Shown: positions 17,922-26,751 of the stretch, one piece after another
Layout of the letters: each line of letters begins with the position of its first letter
How positions within the stretch are numbered: position 1 is the stretch's first letter
Assembly: GCF_034047335.1 (NCBI RefSeq)
Contig: NZ_CP139137.1
Coordinates: 3,224,001-3,288,000, forward strand
Length of the DNA stretch: 64,000 nt
Source: Chryseobacterium sp. JJR-5R
GTDB lineage: Bacteria; Bacteroidota; Bacteroidia; Flavobacteriales; Weeksellaceae
Direction: 5' to 3'
Translations under genes and position numbers: made by a program
The notes under the pieces: model-generated
The model's database searches: none
What the model was told of the DNA's origin: nothing
What the model saw: the letters and a program-made list of their open reading frames with translations, nothing else

Positions 17922-19028
17922 TTACTTTGCTTTCGGCGAGCATCCTGCCATCGTGGTGATTTTTACCGCTTCGGTGGGAGGAAGGCTTTTATTCCGCTCC
18001 ACTAAGCTTTCTATCATCTTCCGGGCAGTTTCCGTATAGATCTCTGCAATCTCGGATCCTTCCTGTAAAGCAGCCGGCCTTCCGACATCGCCTGCTTCCC
18101 TAATGCTCTGGATGAGGGGGATTTCTCCCAATACCGGAATTCCTAAATCTTCTGCCAGATATTGCGCTCCCTGCTTGCCAAAGATATAATATTTATTGCC
18201 GGGCAGTTCTTCAGGAGTAAAATAGGCCATATTTTCAATAAGCCCGAGAACCGGAATGCTGATGCTTTCCATCTGGAACATGGCAATCCCTTTTCGCACG
18301 TCTGCCAGTGCCACATGCTGAGGCGTACTTACAATTACCGCACCCGTTACCGGAACTTCCTGGATGATGGACAGATGGATATCCCCTGTTCCCGGCGGCA
18401 GGTCGATTAGTAAAAAGTCCAGTTCTCCCCAGGCTGCATCCCGGATCATCTGGTTCAATGCTTTGGATGCCATCGGGCCTCTCCAGACTACCGCCTGGTT
18501 GGCTCCTGAAAAATATCCTATAGACAGCATTTTCACTCCGTAATTTTCAACAGGCTTCATCAGGCTTTTCCCGTTCACTTCTACAGAAATCGGTTTCTCG
18601 CCTTCCGTATCAAACATGGTGGGCACCGAAGGCCCATAAATATCGGCATCCAGCAAACCTACTTTAAAACCCATTTTTGCTAATGTCACTGCTAAATTAG
18701 CCGCAACCGTAGACTTACCAACACCTCCTTTCCCGGAAGCAACGGCAATAATATTCTGAATCCCTGCGATCTGTTTCCCCTTAATCTGGCTCTGCTGAAT
18801 TTCAGCAGGCTCAGGAGAAACTATTTTCAGCTTTAAATGGACTTCTTCCCCGAATTCACTGGCAAAAGCCTGTTTCATGGCAGCTTCCAGCTTCTTCTTC
18901 TCGTGCATGGCCGGTGAATGGGCCGTCATATCAATATACACATCATTGCCCATGATCTGAAGGTTGTTCACCAAATCATCAACTTCTATTTCTTTAAGGA
19001 AACTATGAACCTTTTCTTTCGTCAACAT
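17922..19028 (-). CDS. Mrp/NBP35 family Fe-S cluster carrier ATPase
   Basis: A 368-residue P-loop NTPase. Residues 1-85 form a MIP18 (DUF59) domain (VHSFLKEIEVDDLVNNLQI). The deviant Walker A GKGGVGKST sits near residue 97-105, Walker B-like DADIYGPSVP follows, and LLIDLPPGTGD is the signature motif. Members of this family bind and transfer 4Fe-4S clusters. The usual C-terminal CxxC is not obvious; there is a cysteine in the tail (MAGCSPKAK). It is paired with the Nfu gene. A TAAATTTG -7 box lies 20 bp upstream of the start. Confidence 0.9.
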   Translation of the reverse strand: MLTKEKVHSFLKEIEVDDLVNNLQIMGNDVYIDMTAHSPAMHEKKKLEAAMKQAFASEFGEEVHLKLKIVSPEPAEIQQSQIKGKQIAGIQNIIAVASGKGGVGKSTVAANLAVTLAKMGFKVGLLDADIYGPSVPTMFDTEGEKPISVEVNGKSLMKPVENYGVKMLSIGYFSGANQAVVWRGPMASKALNQMIRDAAWGELDFLLIDLPPGTGDIHLSIIQEVPVTGAVIVSTPQHVALADVRKGIAMFQMESISIPVLGLIENMAYFTPEELPGNKYYIFGKQGAQYLAEDLGIPVLGEIPLIQSIREAGDVGRPAALQEGSEIAEIYTETARKMIESLVERNKSLPPTEAVKITTMAGCSPKAK

Positions 19029-19047
19029 AAACTAAATAAATTGTTTA

Positions 19048-19055
19048 CAAATTTA
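19048..19055 (-). promoter_or_regulatory. -7 promoter box of the mrp-nfu pair
   Basis: TAAATTTG on the minus strand matches TAnnTTTG, about 20 bp before the mrp start codon. The -33 box is weak. Confidence 0.4.
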
Positions 19056-19327
19056 CGAAAAATTAAGCTATTCAGAATAAGTAAAAGCACTGATAGATAC
19101 TTTCTTTCACATAAAAATATTCTGAAGTAAAAAGGGAAATTATTGGAGCAATGACTCTTTGCTGTAACAAAATGAATTCAGCCGGCACCTTTGAAAATAC
19201 ACGGTTAACCTATTTTAATGTGCCCTACATGAGGATTTTTCCAATTGATTTCCATTATGCTTTCAGGTACTTTATACCGCTTCAGTCAGTGAAAAATGAT
19301 TTGTCACTGTAATTACCGGAATTTTGT
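19056..19327. other. Divergent intergenic region between mrp and the GH92 gene
   Basis: Holds the upstream regions of two divergent genes. No gene, RNA or repeat was recognised. A TTG at 19301-19303 could be the -33 box for the GH92 promoter, although the 24-bp spacing is long. Confidence 0.4.
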
Positions 19328-19335
19328 TAGATTTG
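19328..19335 (+). promoter_or_regulatory. -7 promoter box of the GH92 gene
   Basis: TAGATTTG matches TAnnTTTG, 40 bp upstream of the ATG at 19376. Confidence 0.4.
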
Positions 19336-19375
19336 TCAGCATCTATATCAAGTAAAAATCACATTAAATAAACTA

Positions 19376-22180
19376 ATGAACGCTAAAAAATTCATCCTGC
19401 TTTTATTTTTAACTTCTTTTTTTGCACAGGCCCAGAATTATTCGCAATACGTCAATCCGTTTATCGGGACAGGCGGCCACGGCCATACTTTTCCGGGAGC
19501 TATTGTTCCGTTCGGGATGGTACAGCTTTCCCCCGATACCCGTATTGACGGGAGCTGGGACGGCTGCAGCGGCTATCACTATTCAGATTCCGTGATCTAC
19601 GGTTTTTCACATACCCACCTCAACGGTACAGGCGTTTCAGATTACGGCGATATCATGCTGATGCCCACCATGGGAAATCCAAGCCTGGATAGTAAGGAAT
19701 ATTCTTCAAAATTTTCCCATAAAAATGAAAAAGCATCAGCAGGATTCTATGCGGTGAAACTGGATAAAAACAACATTGATGTGCGGCTGACCACCACCAA
19801 AAGAGTCGGCTATCATGAATATACTTTTAATAATGCCGGAAATGCCAATATCATTTTAGACCTCAATCACAGGGATAAACTTCTGGAAGGTGAAGTAAAA
19901 ATTATTGATGACAAAACCATTGAAGTTTTCAGAAGAAGCGAAGCCTGGGCAACCAACCAGTATATTTATGCCAGGATTGAGTTTTCAAAACCGATGAAAA
20001 TATCCAGGAAAGTGGCAAAGGGAAAACAGGAAAACAACCTTTTCACAGGCACAAAATTAGCACTGGCATTTTCTGCAAAGATAAAAAAGGGGGAGAAAAT
20101 CAGTGTCAAAGTTTCAATTTCACCAACCGGTTATGAAGGAGCAGGAAAAAATATGCTTGCTGAAGGCAAATCCAATGATTTTGAATCCATCCGGAAGCAA
20201 GCGGCTACAGAATGGGACAATGAACTGTCAAAAATTGAAGTCAGATCTTCTGATAAAGATAAGCTAACTGTTTTCTACACCGCAATGTACCATGTGTTTA
20301 CACAGCCCAACATCAATATGGATACCGACGGGAAATACAGGGGCCGCGACAATAAATTTTACATGGCAAAAGGCTTTGATTATTATTCGGTTTTTTCGCT
20401 TTGGGATACCTTCCGTGGAGCGCACCCTCTGATGACCCTTATTGACAGGAAAAGGACTGCTGATTTCATCAATACCTTCATTAAACAATATGAACAGGGC
20501 GGAAAGCTTCCGGTCTGGGAACTGGCTTCCAATGAAACGGAATGCATGATCGGCTATCACTCGGTATCTGTTATAGCAGATGCCATGGCAAAAGGAATTT
20601 CAGGATTTGATTACGAAAAAGCGTTTGAAGCATCCAAGCATTCCGCCATGCTGGATATTTTCGGGCTGAATGCTTACAAACAGAATAATTTCATCAGTAT
20701 TGATGATGAGCACGAAAGTGTTTCTAAAACAGTGGAATATGCATATGATGACTGGTGCATTGCCCAGATGGCAAAAATTTTAGGCAAGAAGGAGGATTAC
20801 CGGTATTTCATGAAACGCTCCCAGAACTGGAAAAACCTGTACAACCCGAAGAACGGATTCATGCAGCCGAGGAAAAACGGAAACTGGTATGAGCCTTTCG
20901 AACCGAGAGAGGTAAACAATAATTATACGGAAGGGAATTCATGGCATTATTCGTATTCTGTACAGCAGGACATCCCGGGCCTGATTGCTGCCCATGGCGG
21001 AAAAGAGAAGTTTGAACAGTTTATTGATGCTATTTTTTCTGCTCCTGACACTACAACGGGAAGGGAACAGGTAGACATCACCGGGCTTATGGGGCAATAT
21101 GCCCAGGGAAATGAGCCGAGCCACCATATCGCCTATCTGTACAACTACGTAGATAAGCCGGAAAAAACAGATGCTAAAATCAAATACATCCTTGACAATT
21201 ACTATAAAAATGCACCGGACGGACTGATTGGGAACGAAGACTGCGGGCAGATGAGCGCCTGGTATATTTTAAGTTCAATGGGCATCTATTCCGTAACGCC
21301 GGGATTGCCGGAATGGCAGACTACAACGCCTTATTTTGATGAGGTTAAAATCCATCTGGAAGACGGGACCACAAGAACCATCACAAAAAATACCGGTCGT
21401 GAAGAACTTAAAAAGCTTGGATTTGAAAATGCAAAACCGTTTAAGGATTTTAAATATGATGAATTGACGGCCTCTCCGGTAATTGCCGCAGCCCGGATTT
21501 TTGACCTGAATACAAAAGTTGAGATCACAGCCCTGAACCCTGATGATAAAATCTATTACATGACACTGGATGAAGGCGATGCCAATGTAAGAAAGATGTT
21601 TGTGCCTTACAAAGGTCCTTTTACCGTCACAAAAACAACGCAGGTTTCTGCCTATGCAGAAAGAAAAGGAGAAAAAAGCTCAGTGGTAACCGCAAATTTT
21701 AACAGAAGGCCCAACAATTGGGATATTACAGTCGGTTCAACACCTACCCCACAATATACAGCGAGCGGCAAACTGTCTCTGATTGACGGGATCAACGGGG
21801 ATGCCAACTGGAGGAAAGGGGAATGGCTGGGCTATCAGGGGCAGACCTTTGAAGCGGTAATCGATATGAAGTCGCCGCAGGACATCACCCGTATTTCATC
21901 AACCTATCTCCAGGACAGCAGGGCATGGATCCTGATGCCGAGAAGAGTGGAATATTATGCTTCCAATAACGGAAAAGACTTCATCCTGCTGAAAACAGTC
22001 GACAATACGCTTGACCCTAAAAATGAAACCATCCAGGTGAAGGAATTCCAGGCAGAAGTATTGCCTACCCAGGCCCGTTACATTAAAGTAAAAGCCTACC
22101 ACTTTGGAAAACTTCCGGAATGGCACCAGGGAGCCGGCGGTGAGGCATATATTTTTATAGATGAGATTTCTGTGAAATAA
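19376..22180 (+). CDS. GH92 family alpha-1,2-mannosidase with C-terminal carbohydrate-binding module
   Basis: An exported exo-mannosidase that should trim alpha-mannose from N-glycans or mannans in a calcium-dependent inverting reaction. The 934 residues start with a signal peptide ending FAQAQ. The GH92 hallmark YVNPFIGTGGHGHTFPGAIVPFGMVQLSPDT follows, then the SHTHLNGTGVSDYGD loop. The catalytic (alpha/alpha)6 domain contains SLWDTFRGAHPL, NEPSHHIAYLYN and NEDCGQMSAWYILSSMGIY with its essential acidic residue. From about residue 770 a discoidin/F5-8C-like module follows (DGINGDANWRKGEWLGYQGQTFEAVIDM). No SusC/SusD neighbours are present, so it is not in an obvious polysaccharide-utilisation locus. 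A terminator follows. Confidence 0.95.
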   Translation: MNAKKFILLLFLTSFFAQAQNYSQYVNPFIGTGGHGHTFPGAIVPFGMVQLSPDTRIDGSWDGCSGYHYSDSVIYGFSHTHLNGTGVSDYGDIMLMPTMGNPSLDSKEYSSKFSHKNEKASAGFYAVKLDKNNIDVRLTTTKRVGYHEYTFNNAGNANIILDLNHRDKLLEGEVKIIDDKTIEVFRRSEAWATNQYIYARIEFSKPMKISRKVAKGKQENNLFTGTKLALAFSAKIKKGEKISVKVSISPTGYEGAGKNMLAEGKSNDFESIRKQAATEWDNELSKIEVRSSDKDKLTVFYTAMYHVFTQPNINMDTDGKYRGRDNKFYMAKGFDYYSVFSLWDTFRGAHPLMTLIDRKRTADFINTFIKQYEQGGKLPVWELASNETECMIGYHSVSVIADAMAKGISGFDYEKAFEASKHSAMLDIFGLNAYKQNNFISIDDEHESVSKTVEYAYDDWCIAQMAKILGKKEDYRYFMKRSQNWKNLYNPKNGFMQPRKNGNWYEPFEPREVNNNYTEGNSWHYSYSVQQDIPGLIAAHGGKEKFEQFIDAIFSAPDTTTGREQVDITGLMGQYAQGNEPSHHIAYLYNYVDKPEKTDAKIKYILDNYYKNAPDGLIGNEDCGQMSAWYILSSMGIYSVTPGLPEWQTTTPYFDEVKIHLEDGTTRTITKNTGREELKKLGFENAKPFKDFKYDELTASPVIAAARIFDLNTKVEITALNPDDKIYYMTLDEGDANVRKMFVPYKGPFTVTKTTQVSAYAERKGEKSSVVTANFNRRPNNWDITVGSTPTPQYTASGKLSLIDGINGDANWRKGEWLGYQGQTFEAVIDMKSPQDITRISSTYLQDSRAWILMPRRVEYYASNNGKDFILLKTVDNTLDPKNETIQVKEFQAEVLPTQARYIKVKAYHFGKLPEWHQGAGGEAYIFIDEISVK

Positions 22181-22197
22181 AAATCAATATTCAGGAA

Positions 22198-22236
22198 ATA
22201 ACAAAACCTCTTTCAATGTGGAAGAGGTTTTGTTAT
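22198..22236 (+). terminator. Terminator of the GH92 gene
   Basis: ATAACAAAACCTCTT pairs with AAGAGGTTTTGTTAT across a 9-nt loop, 18 bp after the stop codon; T-rich on both sides, so probably bidirectional. Confidence 0.75.
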
Positions 22237-22303
22237 TATGAGTATTTTTAAACATGACTAATTAAGTAATTCTTCACTAGGAACTAGTTAACTTCTAGGC
22301 TTA

Positions 22304-22333
22304 ATACTAATAAATACTAAAATTTATTAGTAT
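22304..22333 (-). terminator. AT-rich terminator abutting the PhyH stop codon
   Basis: A perfect 12-bp hairpin, ATACTAATAAAT (22304-22315) with its complement (22322-22333) and a 6-nt loop, starts within the stop codon region of the minus-strand PhyH gene. All A/T except one pair, so termination strength is uncertain. Confidence 0.5.
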
Positions 22334-23076
22334 CAATTCATTCTCTCTGACCAATTCAGTCCTTCAGGCAGTTCCCTGTCAGAGAATTCAATATGGATCA
22401 CCCTTCTTCGGTTTCCGTTGGTGGTTCTGTTGGACCCATGAAGCAGCAAAGGTTTCATGATCATGATCCCGCCCTTTTGTACGCTGCACATTTCTTCTGT
22501 TTCAATGGTCCAGTCGATGGTTTCCGGCCTGTAGATCCCTTTAGCGTGGGATCCCGGCACTACTTTCAAAGCACCGTTATGTTTATCCGTGTCATCCAGA
22601 TGGATCCGTATCGTATAGATATTCTCGAGAATATCCAATGGCGGCCGAACGGCAAACTGGTTCTGTTTGGTTGTCCAGGGCCCGAAACCTGGCAGTTCAA
22701 GCTTCTTATCAACAGAAACAGTCAGGTCCTGATGATAGGCAACATACCAGTTGGAGGTTTCAGGTTTATCAAAATAAATACTTTTTACGGCAGCATATTG
22801 TCCCCCGAAAATCTCTTTAATAATAGCTTTTATATGATCATTAAAGATCAAATCCTTAATATCCGGGATTTCCTTTAAAAACTGCCGTATGGCAAACAGG
22901 TCTTCCGATTTTCTGAAGGTTTCTTTTGAGGTATCTATATCCTGAATAATTTTACGGATACTTTCAATTTCTTCATCAGAAAAAACAGAATTTATCACCG
23001 TGAAGCCGTTTTCCGCAATTGTCTTTTTATAATGTTGTAAATTCAGTAGATCTCCGTTTGATGCTGCCTTATTCAT
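22333..23076 (-). CDS. Phytanoyl-CoA dioxygenase (PhyH) family oxygenase
   Basis: A 247-residue Fe(II)/2-oxoglutarate dioxygenase. The metal triad is visible: His115-x-Asp117 in YVAYHQDLTV and the distal His213 in KPLLLHGSNRT. A cluster of arginines (NRRRVIHIEF) follows and would bind 2-oxoglutarate. The DDTDKHNGALKVVPGSHAKG stretch is typical of the family. The substrate is unknown; bacterial PhyH members hydroxylate small molecules and side chains. It is the last gene of a minus-strand operon, 2 bp after the SecD-head-like gene, with a hairpin at its stop codon. Confidence 0.85.
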   Translation of the reverse strand: MNKAASNGDLLNLQHYKKTIAENGFTVINSVFSDEEIESIRKIIQDIDTSKETFRKSEDLFAIRQFLKEIPDIKDLIFNDHIKAIIKEIFGGQYAAVKSIYFDKPETSNWYVAYHQDLTVSVDKKLELPGFGPWTTKQNQFAVRPPLDILENIYTIRIHLDDTDKHNGALKVVPGSHAKGIYRPETIDWTIETEEMCSVQKGGIMIMKPLLLHGSNRTTNGNRRRVIHIEFSDRELPEGLNWSERMN

Positions 23077-23078
23077 CT

Positions 23079-23513
23079 TTATCTTTTTATAGCATTGATA
23101 ATTTCATCAATTTCCTCTTCCGTAAAATTACCGCTGATTTCTACCTTTCCGTCAGGAATCGGATTCATAACGAGAGGTGCTGAAATTAATTTTCTGTTCA
23201 GTACAATAGCAATAGGCCTGGCAATATTTTTTTTGGTTAACTTTTTAAATTTCCCGGCACCGGCTTCTGTCAGGACAATATCAATAACATACAGATCAAT
23301 CTCATTTTTCCTTTTTTTTATGGTTGAAATTTCTCTTGTTGAAATTCCGATATCGGTTGATAAGTTCAAATCTTTTAATGCACTTTTCTGTACATCATAA
23401 TCAACGACTTCATAAAATCCGTCTTCTCTGTCAGCAAATACAGGTTTTTCTTTAACCTGCGAAAACAGATTCACCGATGTGATAAGAAGTACCATTCGAA
23501 GTAATGCTTTCAT
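23079..23513 (-). CDS. Exported stand-alone SecDF P1 head-like protein
   Basis: A 144-residue protein with a signal peptide (MKALLRMVLLITSVNLFSQ). The C-terminal half, VLTEAGAGKFKKLTKKNIARPIAIVLNRKLISAPLVMNP and then GKVEISGNFTEEEIDEII, matches the head part of the periplasmic P1 domain of SecD, without any of SecD's membrane helices. A free-standing exported copy of this domain has no assigned role that I know of. It sits 9 bp after a dicarboxylate symporter gene and 2 bp before a PhyH dioxygenase gene, in one apparent operon. Confidence 0.7.
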   Translation of the reverse strand: MKALLRMVLLITSVNLFSQVKEKPVFADREDGFYEVVDYDVQKSALKDLNLSTDIGISTREISTIKKRKNEIDLYVIDIVLTEAGAGKFKKLTKKNIARPIAIVLNRKLISAPLVMNPIPDGKVEISGNFTEEEIDEIINAIKR

Positions 23514-23522
23514 ACAGGATAT

Positions 23523-24773
23523 CTAAAGATTTCCGCCATGGTTGTCCAGCTGCCCTTCCCATTTTGAAACGGCAGACGTGGCGAGGGCATTCCCAAGTAC
23601 ATTGGTCATGCTTCTTCCCATATCACAGAAATGGTCAATCGGTAAAATTAAGGCAATCCCTTCAGGCGGAATCCCGAACATGGAACAGGTGGCTACAATA
23701 ATCACCAAAGAAGCCCTTGGCACTCCGGCAATCCCTTTTGACGTCAGCATCAATACCAGAAGCATGGTAATCTGCTGTCCTACGGTCATTTCAATGCCGT
23801 AAATCTGGGCAATAAATATGGAGGCAAAAGTCATGTACATCATGCTTCCGTCCAGATTGAAAGAATACCCTAAAGGCAAAATGAAAGACACCACCCTGTT
23901 ATTGCACCCGAACCGCTCCAGTTCTTCAACAAGTTTCGGGAATACCGCTTCGGAACTTGTGGTTGAAAATGCGATCAGTAATGGTTCTTTGATTCTCCTC
24001 AACAATTCAAAAAGACGGTTTCCGAGAATAAGATACCCGACCACCAGAAGCACCAGCCACAGCATTGCCAATGCGAAGAAAAAATCCCTGAGGTAAATGG
24101 CGTAGACCTTGAAGATCTCAAAACCATTGGTTGCAACAACAGCTGCAATCGCTCCCAAAACACCCAGCGGTGCAAACCACATGATGTATCCTACCATTTT
24201 AAGGATTCCGTGTGCAATAATATCAAATAACTTAACCACAGGCTGCGCATATTCGTCTCCCAGATTGGCCAGGGCAATCCCGAACATTATAGAAAACACC
24301 ACAATCTGAAGCACTTCATTGGTGGCAAAAGCTTCAAAAACACTTTTAGGAATGATATGTTTTACAAAATCTTCCATGGAAAATCCTTTGCTGCTTTTCA
24401 GCAGTTCTTCCGCAGTAGCTGCATCCTGGATCGGGAGTTTGGTGACATGCCCCGGTTCAAGCCAGTTTACCAGGATCAGACCGATAAAAAGAGAGACCAG
24501 GGAAGCTGAAATAAACCACAGCATAGCTTTTGTCCCTACCCTTCCGATCATTTTGATATCACTCATTTTGGCAATCCCCACCACTAAAGTAGTAAAAACA
24601 AGCGGAGCAATGATCATCTGTACCAGACGGATGAAAACCGTTCCTAGCAGTTTTATGTTGTCAGAAAAGGGTGCCGCACTTTCCGGATACTTCACATGTA
24701 CCAGTCCGCCGATTCCCACTCCCAGGATCAATGCGATGATAATGGCTATAAATAGTTTATTCTGTCCTTTCAT
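23523..24773 (-). CDS. Dicarboxylate/amino acid:cation symporter (DAACS, GltP/DctA type)
   Basis: A 416-residue inner-membrane transporter that couples uptake of glutamate, aspartate or C4-dicarboxylates to Na+ or H+. Multiple membrane helices, the serine-rich hairpin loop AFSTTSSEAVFPKLVEEL, the NLDGSMMYMTFASIFIAQIYG signature (NxDGS...) and the GIAGVPRASLVIIVATCSMFGIPPEGIALILPIDHFCDM region with the substrate-binding aspartate are all present. Full length. The C-terminus is cytosolic and short. First gene of a likely three-gene operon. A TATATTTG promoter box lies 20 bp upstream. Confidence 0.93.
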   Translation of the reverse strand: MKGQNKLFIAIIIALILGVGIGGLVHVKYPESAAPFSDNIKLLGTVFIRLVQMIIAPLVFTTLVVGIAKMSDIKMIGRVGTKAMLWFISASLVSLFIGLILVNWLEPGHVTKLPIQDAATAEELLKSSKGFSMEDFVKHIIPKSVFEAFATNEVLQIVVFSIMFGIALANLGDEYAQPVVKLFDIIAHGILKMVGYIMWFAPLGVLGAIAAVVATNGFEIFKVYAIYLRDFFFALAMLWLVLLVVGYLILGNRLFELLRRIKEPLLIAFSTTSSEAVFPKLVEELERFGCNNRVVSFILPLGYSFNLDGSMMYMTFASIFIAQIYGIEMTVGQQITMLLVLMLTSKGIAGVPRASLVIIVATCSMFGIPPEGIALILPIDHFCDMGRSMTNVLGNALATSAVSKWEGQLDNHGGNL

Positions 24774-24792
24774 ATCGTTAATTCAAGTTTCG

Positions 24793-24800
24793 CAAATATA
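24793..24800 (-). promoter_or_regulatory. -7 promoter box of the DAACS operon
   Basis: TATATTTG on the minus strand, 19 bp upstream of the DAACS start codon; no convincing -33 box. Confidence 0.4.
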
Positions 24801-24997
24801 ATATTTTTACAATTGGCGGAGGATTTAGTTTAAAGCTGATGGATGCCATTTTTATCAAAAAGCTAATTTAAAATTAAAGTTCTGATTTTTAAAGTATTGT
24901 AATCACTTTTCTAAAGATAAATTCAGTTTTTATTTATTTGGTACGTATTTTATTGTTACATTTACCTGTATTAACAACATTGACAAAATATACGATT

Positions 24998-25498
24998 ATG
25001 AAAAAAACGATCGCAATGGCTGCACTGGCTGTAGCCGTATCCTTCGGTTCTGTTTCTTGTAAAAAGAAAGTTTCAGATGCTGACCTTCAGACACAGGCTA
25101 CCACGGTAGTTACTTCCAATCCGGGTGCTTCCGTAGAAGTGAAAGAAGGTGTAGCCCACCTGAGCGGAACTTTTGAAACCCAGGAAGCAAAAGATGCCAT
25201 GATCAAACAGCTGAAAGCCATCAACGGTATCAAAGACGTTCACGATATGTCTACCGTAGCTCCTGCAGCAGCTTCAATGCCTGCACCGGTCGAAACACAG
25301 TCTGCGGTAGATCCTGCCGTACAGCAAAAAGTGAAGGACGCGGTAAAAGATATCCCGGGAGTAAAAGTGGAAACGGTAAACGGTGAGCTGACGCTTACAG
25401 GAAACATATCTTCTTCTGATGCCAGAAAAGTAAAAGAATCGGTAGATGCTTTGAAAGTAGGAAAAGTAAATTATAATTATACCGTAAACACCAAATAA
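24998..25498 (+). CDS. BON-domain lipoprotein
   Basis: A 166-residue protein beginning at MKKTIAMAALAVAVSFGSVSC; the cysteine at residue 21 makes a lipoprotein signal plausible. An ATG 20 codons upstream would bury the signal and is rejected. Two BON-like repeats follow: residues 30-80 (VTSNPGASVEVKEGVAHLSG) and about 105-160 (VKDAVKDIPGVKVETVNGEL). BON domains bind membranes or phospholipid and are found in OsmY-like stress proteins. The next gene also encodes a BON domain only 6 bp downstream, so both are likely expressed together as an envelope-stress pair. Confidence 0.8.
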   Translation: MKKTIAMAALAVAVSFGSVSCKKKVSDADLQTQATTVVTSNPGASVEVKEGVAHLSGTFETQEAKDAMIKQLKAINGIKDVHDMSTVAPAAASMPAPVETQSAVDPAVQQKVKDAVKDIPGVKVETVNGELTLTGNISSSDARKVKESVDALKVGKVNYNYTVNTK

Positions 25499-25504
25499 TC
25501 TAAC

Positions 25505-25924
25505 ATGAGTACATTACAGGATAAATATTCAGGTGTGGTTTCTGCCGCACAGTCTGCAGGAATCTCCGGTCTTCAGGTTCAGGAACAGGACGGAATTCTT
25601 TATGTTTCAGGAAGCGCTTCCAATACGGCTGCCAAAGATGCAGTCTGGAATGCCCTTGGAGCTATTGATTCTTCATACTCTGCTTCCGACATCAATATTG
25701 ATGTGCAGGTTTCAGGCCTTACTGCTGGTGCAGCCCTTACCGTAGCCACTGATGAATCCAATCTGAACATCAGACAGGAACCTTCCACAGATGCCGCTGT
25801 TGTAGGCAAAGTTGAAAAAGGATCTTCCGTGACGCTGGTAGAACAGACTTCAGACGACTGGTGGAAAGTAAAAACCGACAAAGGCCAGGAAGGATATGCC
25901 TACTCAAGGTATCTGAAGGCATAA
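25505..25924 (+). CDS. BON plus bacterial SH3 domain protein
   Basis: A 139-residue protein with no signal peptide visible. Residues 1-70 form a BON domain (YSGVVSAAQSAGISGLQVQEQDGILYVSGSA) and residues 75-139 a bacterial SH3 domain (LNIRQEPSTDAAVVGKVEKGSSVTLVEQ, then DDWWKVKTDKGQEGYAYSRYL). SH3b domains bind peptidoglycan or protein peptides, so cytoplasmic location with this pair is puzzling unless the protein is exported by a non-classical route. Co-transcribed with the BON lipoprotein gene 6 bp upstream. A good terminator follows. Confidence 0.8.
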   Translation: MSTLQDKYSGVVSAAQSAGISGLQVQEQDGILYVSGSASNTAAKDAVWNALGAIDSSYSASDINIDVQVSGLTAGAALTVATDESNLNIRQEPSTDAAVVGKVEKGSSVTLVEQTSDDWWKVKTDKGQEGYAYSRYLKA

Positions 25925-25952
25925 CCAGATTAATATTACATTATTTATATAC

Positions 25953-25980
25953 AGCATCCTGTTTTGGGATGCTTTTTTTG
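25953..25980 (+). terminator. Terminator of the BON gene pair
   Basis: AGCATCC (25953-25959) pairs with GGATGCT (25967-25973), followed by seven T. Confidence 0.8.
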
Positions 25981-26111
25981 CTCCAGTAGTGGGGGAAAAT
26001 TAGTAAAATACTCATCAATTAAAGATGTATCCCTCCGGTTTTGAAATAGAATACATTCAATATAAAATACCCCAGAATTAACTGAGGCAGATTGATGTTT
26101 TAATGAGAAGT

Positions 26112-26507
26112 TTAACTGAATTTCTTAATAGCTTCTTCACTTACCGGCGTGAAAAAATTAATTAAATTTCCATCAGGATCGCAAAAGAGAAGCGACCGGT
26201 TGCCCCAGGGCATCGTAACAGGTGTCTGGACAATATCATTCGTAATTGTTTTGATCCTCTCGTATTCCTGATCGACATCATCCACAAGAAATTCTATGAT
26301 GGCACTTTTATAACCGGGCATCTCGGTAAGATTTTCGCTGAACATTTTCATGGTACGGGTGCTTCCTATGGCCAATATAACAGAACCTGCCGGGATCTCA
26401 GCAAAATCTTCTGTATACCATTGGGCTTTTATTCCAATGGCCTTCTCGTAAAACTGGACGGACTGCCGGATGTTCCGGGTGATAATTCTTAATGAGGTTA
26501 GTTTCAT
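26112..26507 (-). CDS. VOC (glyoxalase/bleomycin-resistance) family protein
   Basis: A 131-residue single-chain vicinal-oxygen-chelate protein with two beta-alpha-beta-beta-beta halves: LRIITRNIRQSVQFYEKAIG at the start, IIEFLVDDVDQEYERIK in the middle and NRSLLFCDPDGNLINFFTP at the end. The last motif (DPDGNxxxFF) is the family signature. The metal-binding His/Glu set is incomplete by eye, and the substrate is unknown. It stands alone between a convergent gene pair. Confidence 0.8.
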   Translation of the reverse strand: MKLTSLRIITRNIRQSVQFYEKAIGIKAQWYTEDFAEIPAGSVILAIGSTRTMKMFSENLTEMPGYKSAIIEFLVDDVDQEYERIKTITNDIVQTPVTMPWGNRSLLFCDPDGNLINFFTPVSEEAIKKFS

Positions 26508-26751
26508 ACTGTCTTAATTTAAATAGATCTACAAAAATAAGATGCTGCTGCGACAACAGCATGTCAGTAGCATCAGTGTAGTCACGACTCATTTTTCTGG
26601 TGCAGGAAGAGACGGAAGAAAGATTATTTTATATTTTAACACCTATCAGGATATCTGCTTTAAAAATATAATCTGATTTTTTACTTTGTTTTTTCAACAG
26701 TACGGGCTCAGCCGCTTAACTTTTGTTAAATTAGCGGTAAATTTTAAATTA

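Noticed and set aside
22393..22878. 161-codon plus-strand frame over the PhyH gene
   Set aside because: Antisense to a clear PhyH gene with all metal ligands.
24319..24801. 160-codon plus-strand frame over the symporter gene
   Set aside because: Antisense shadow of the DAACS transporter.
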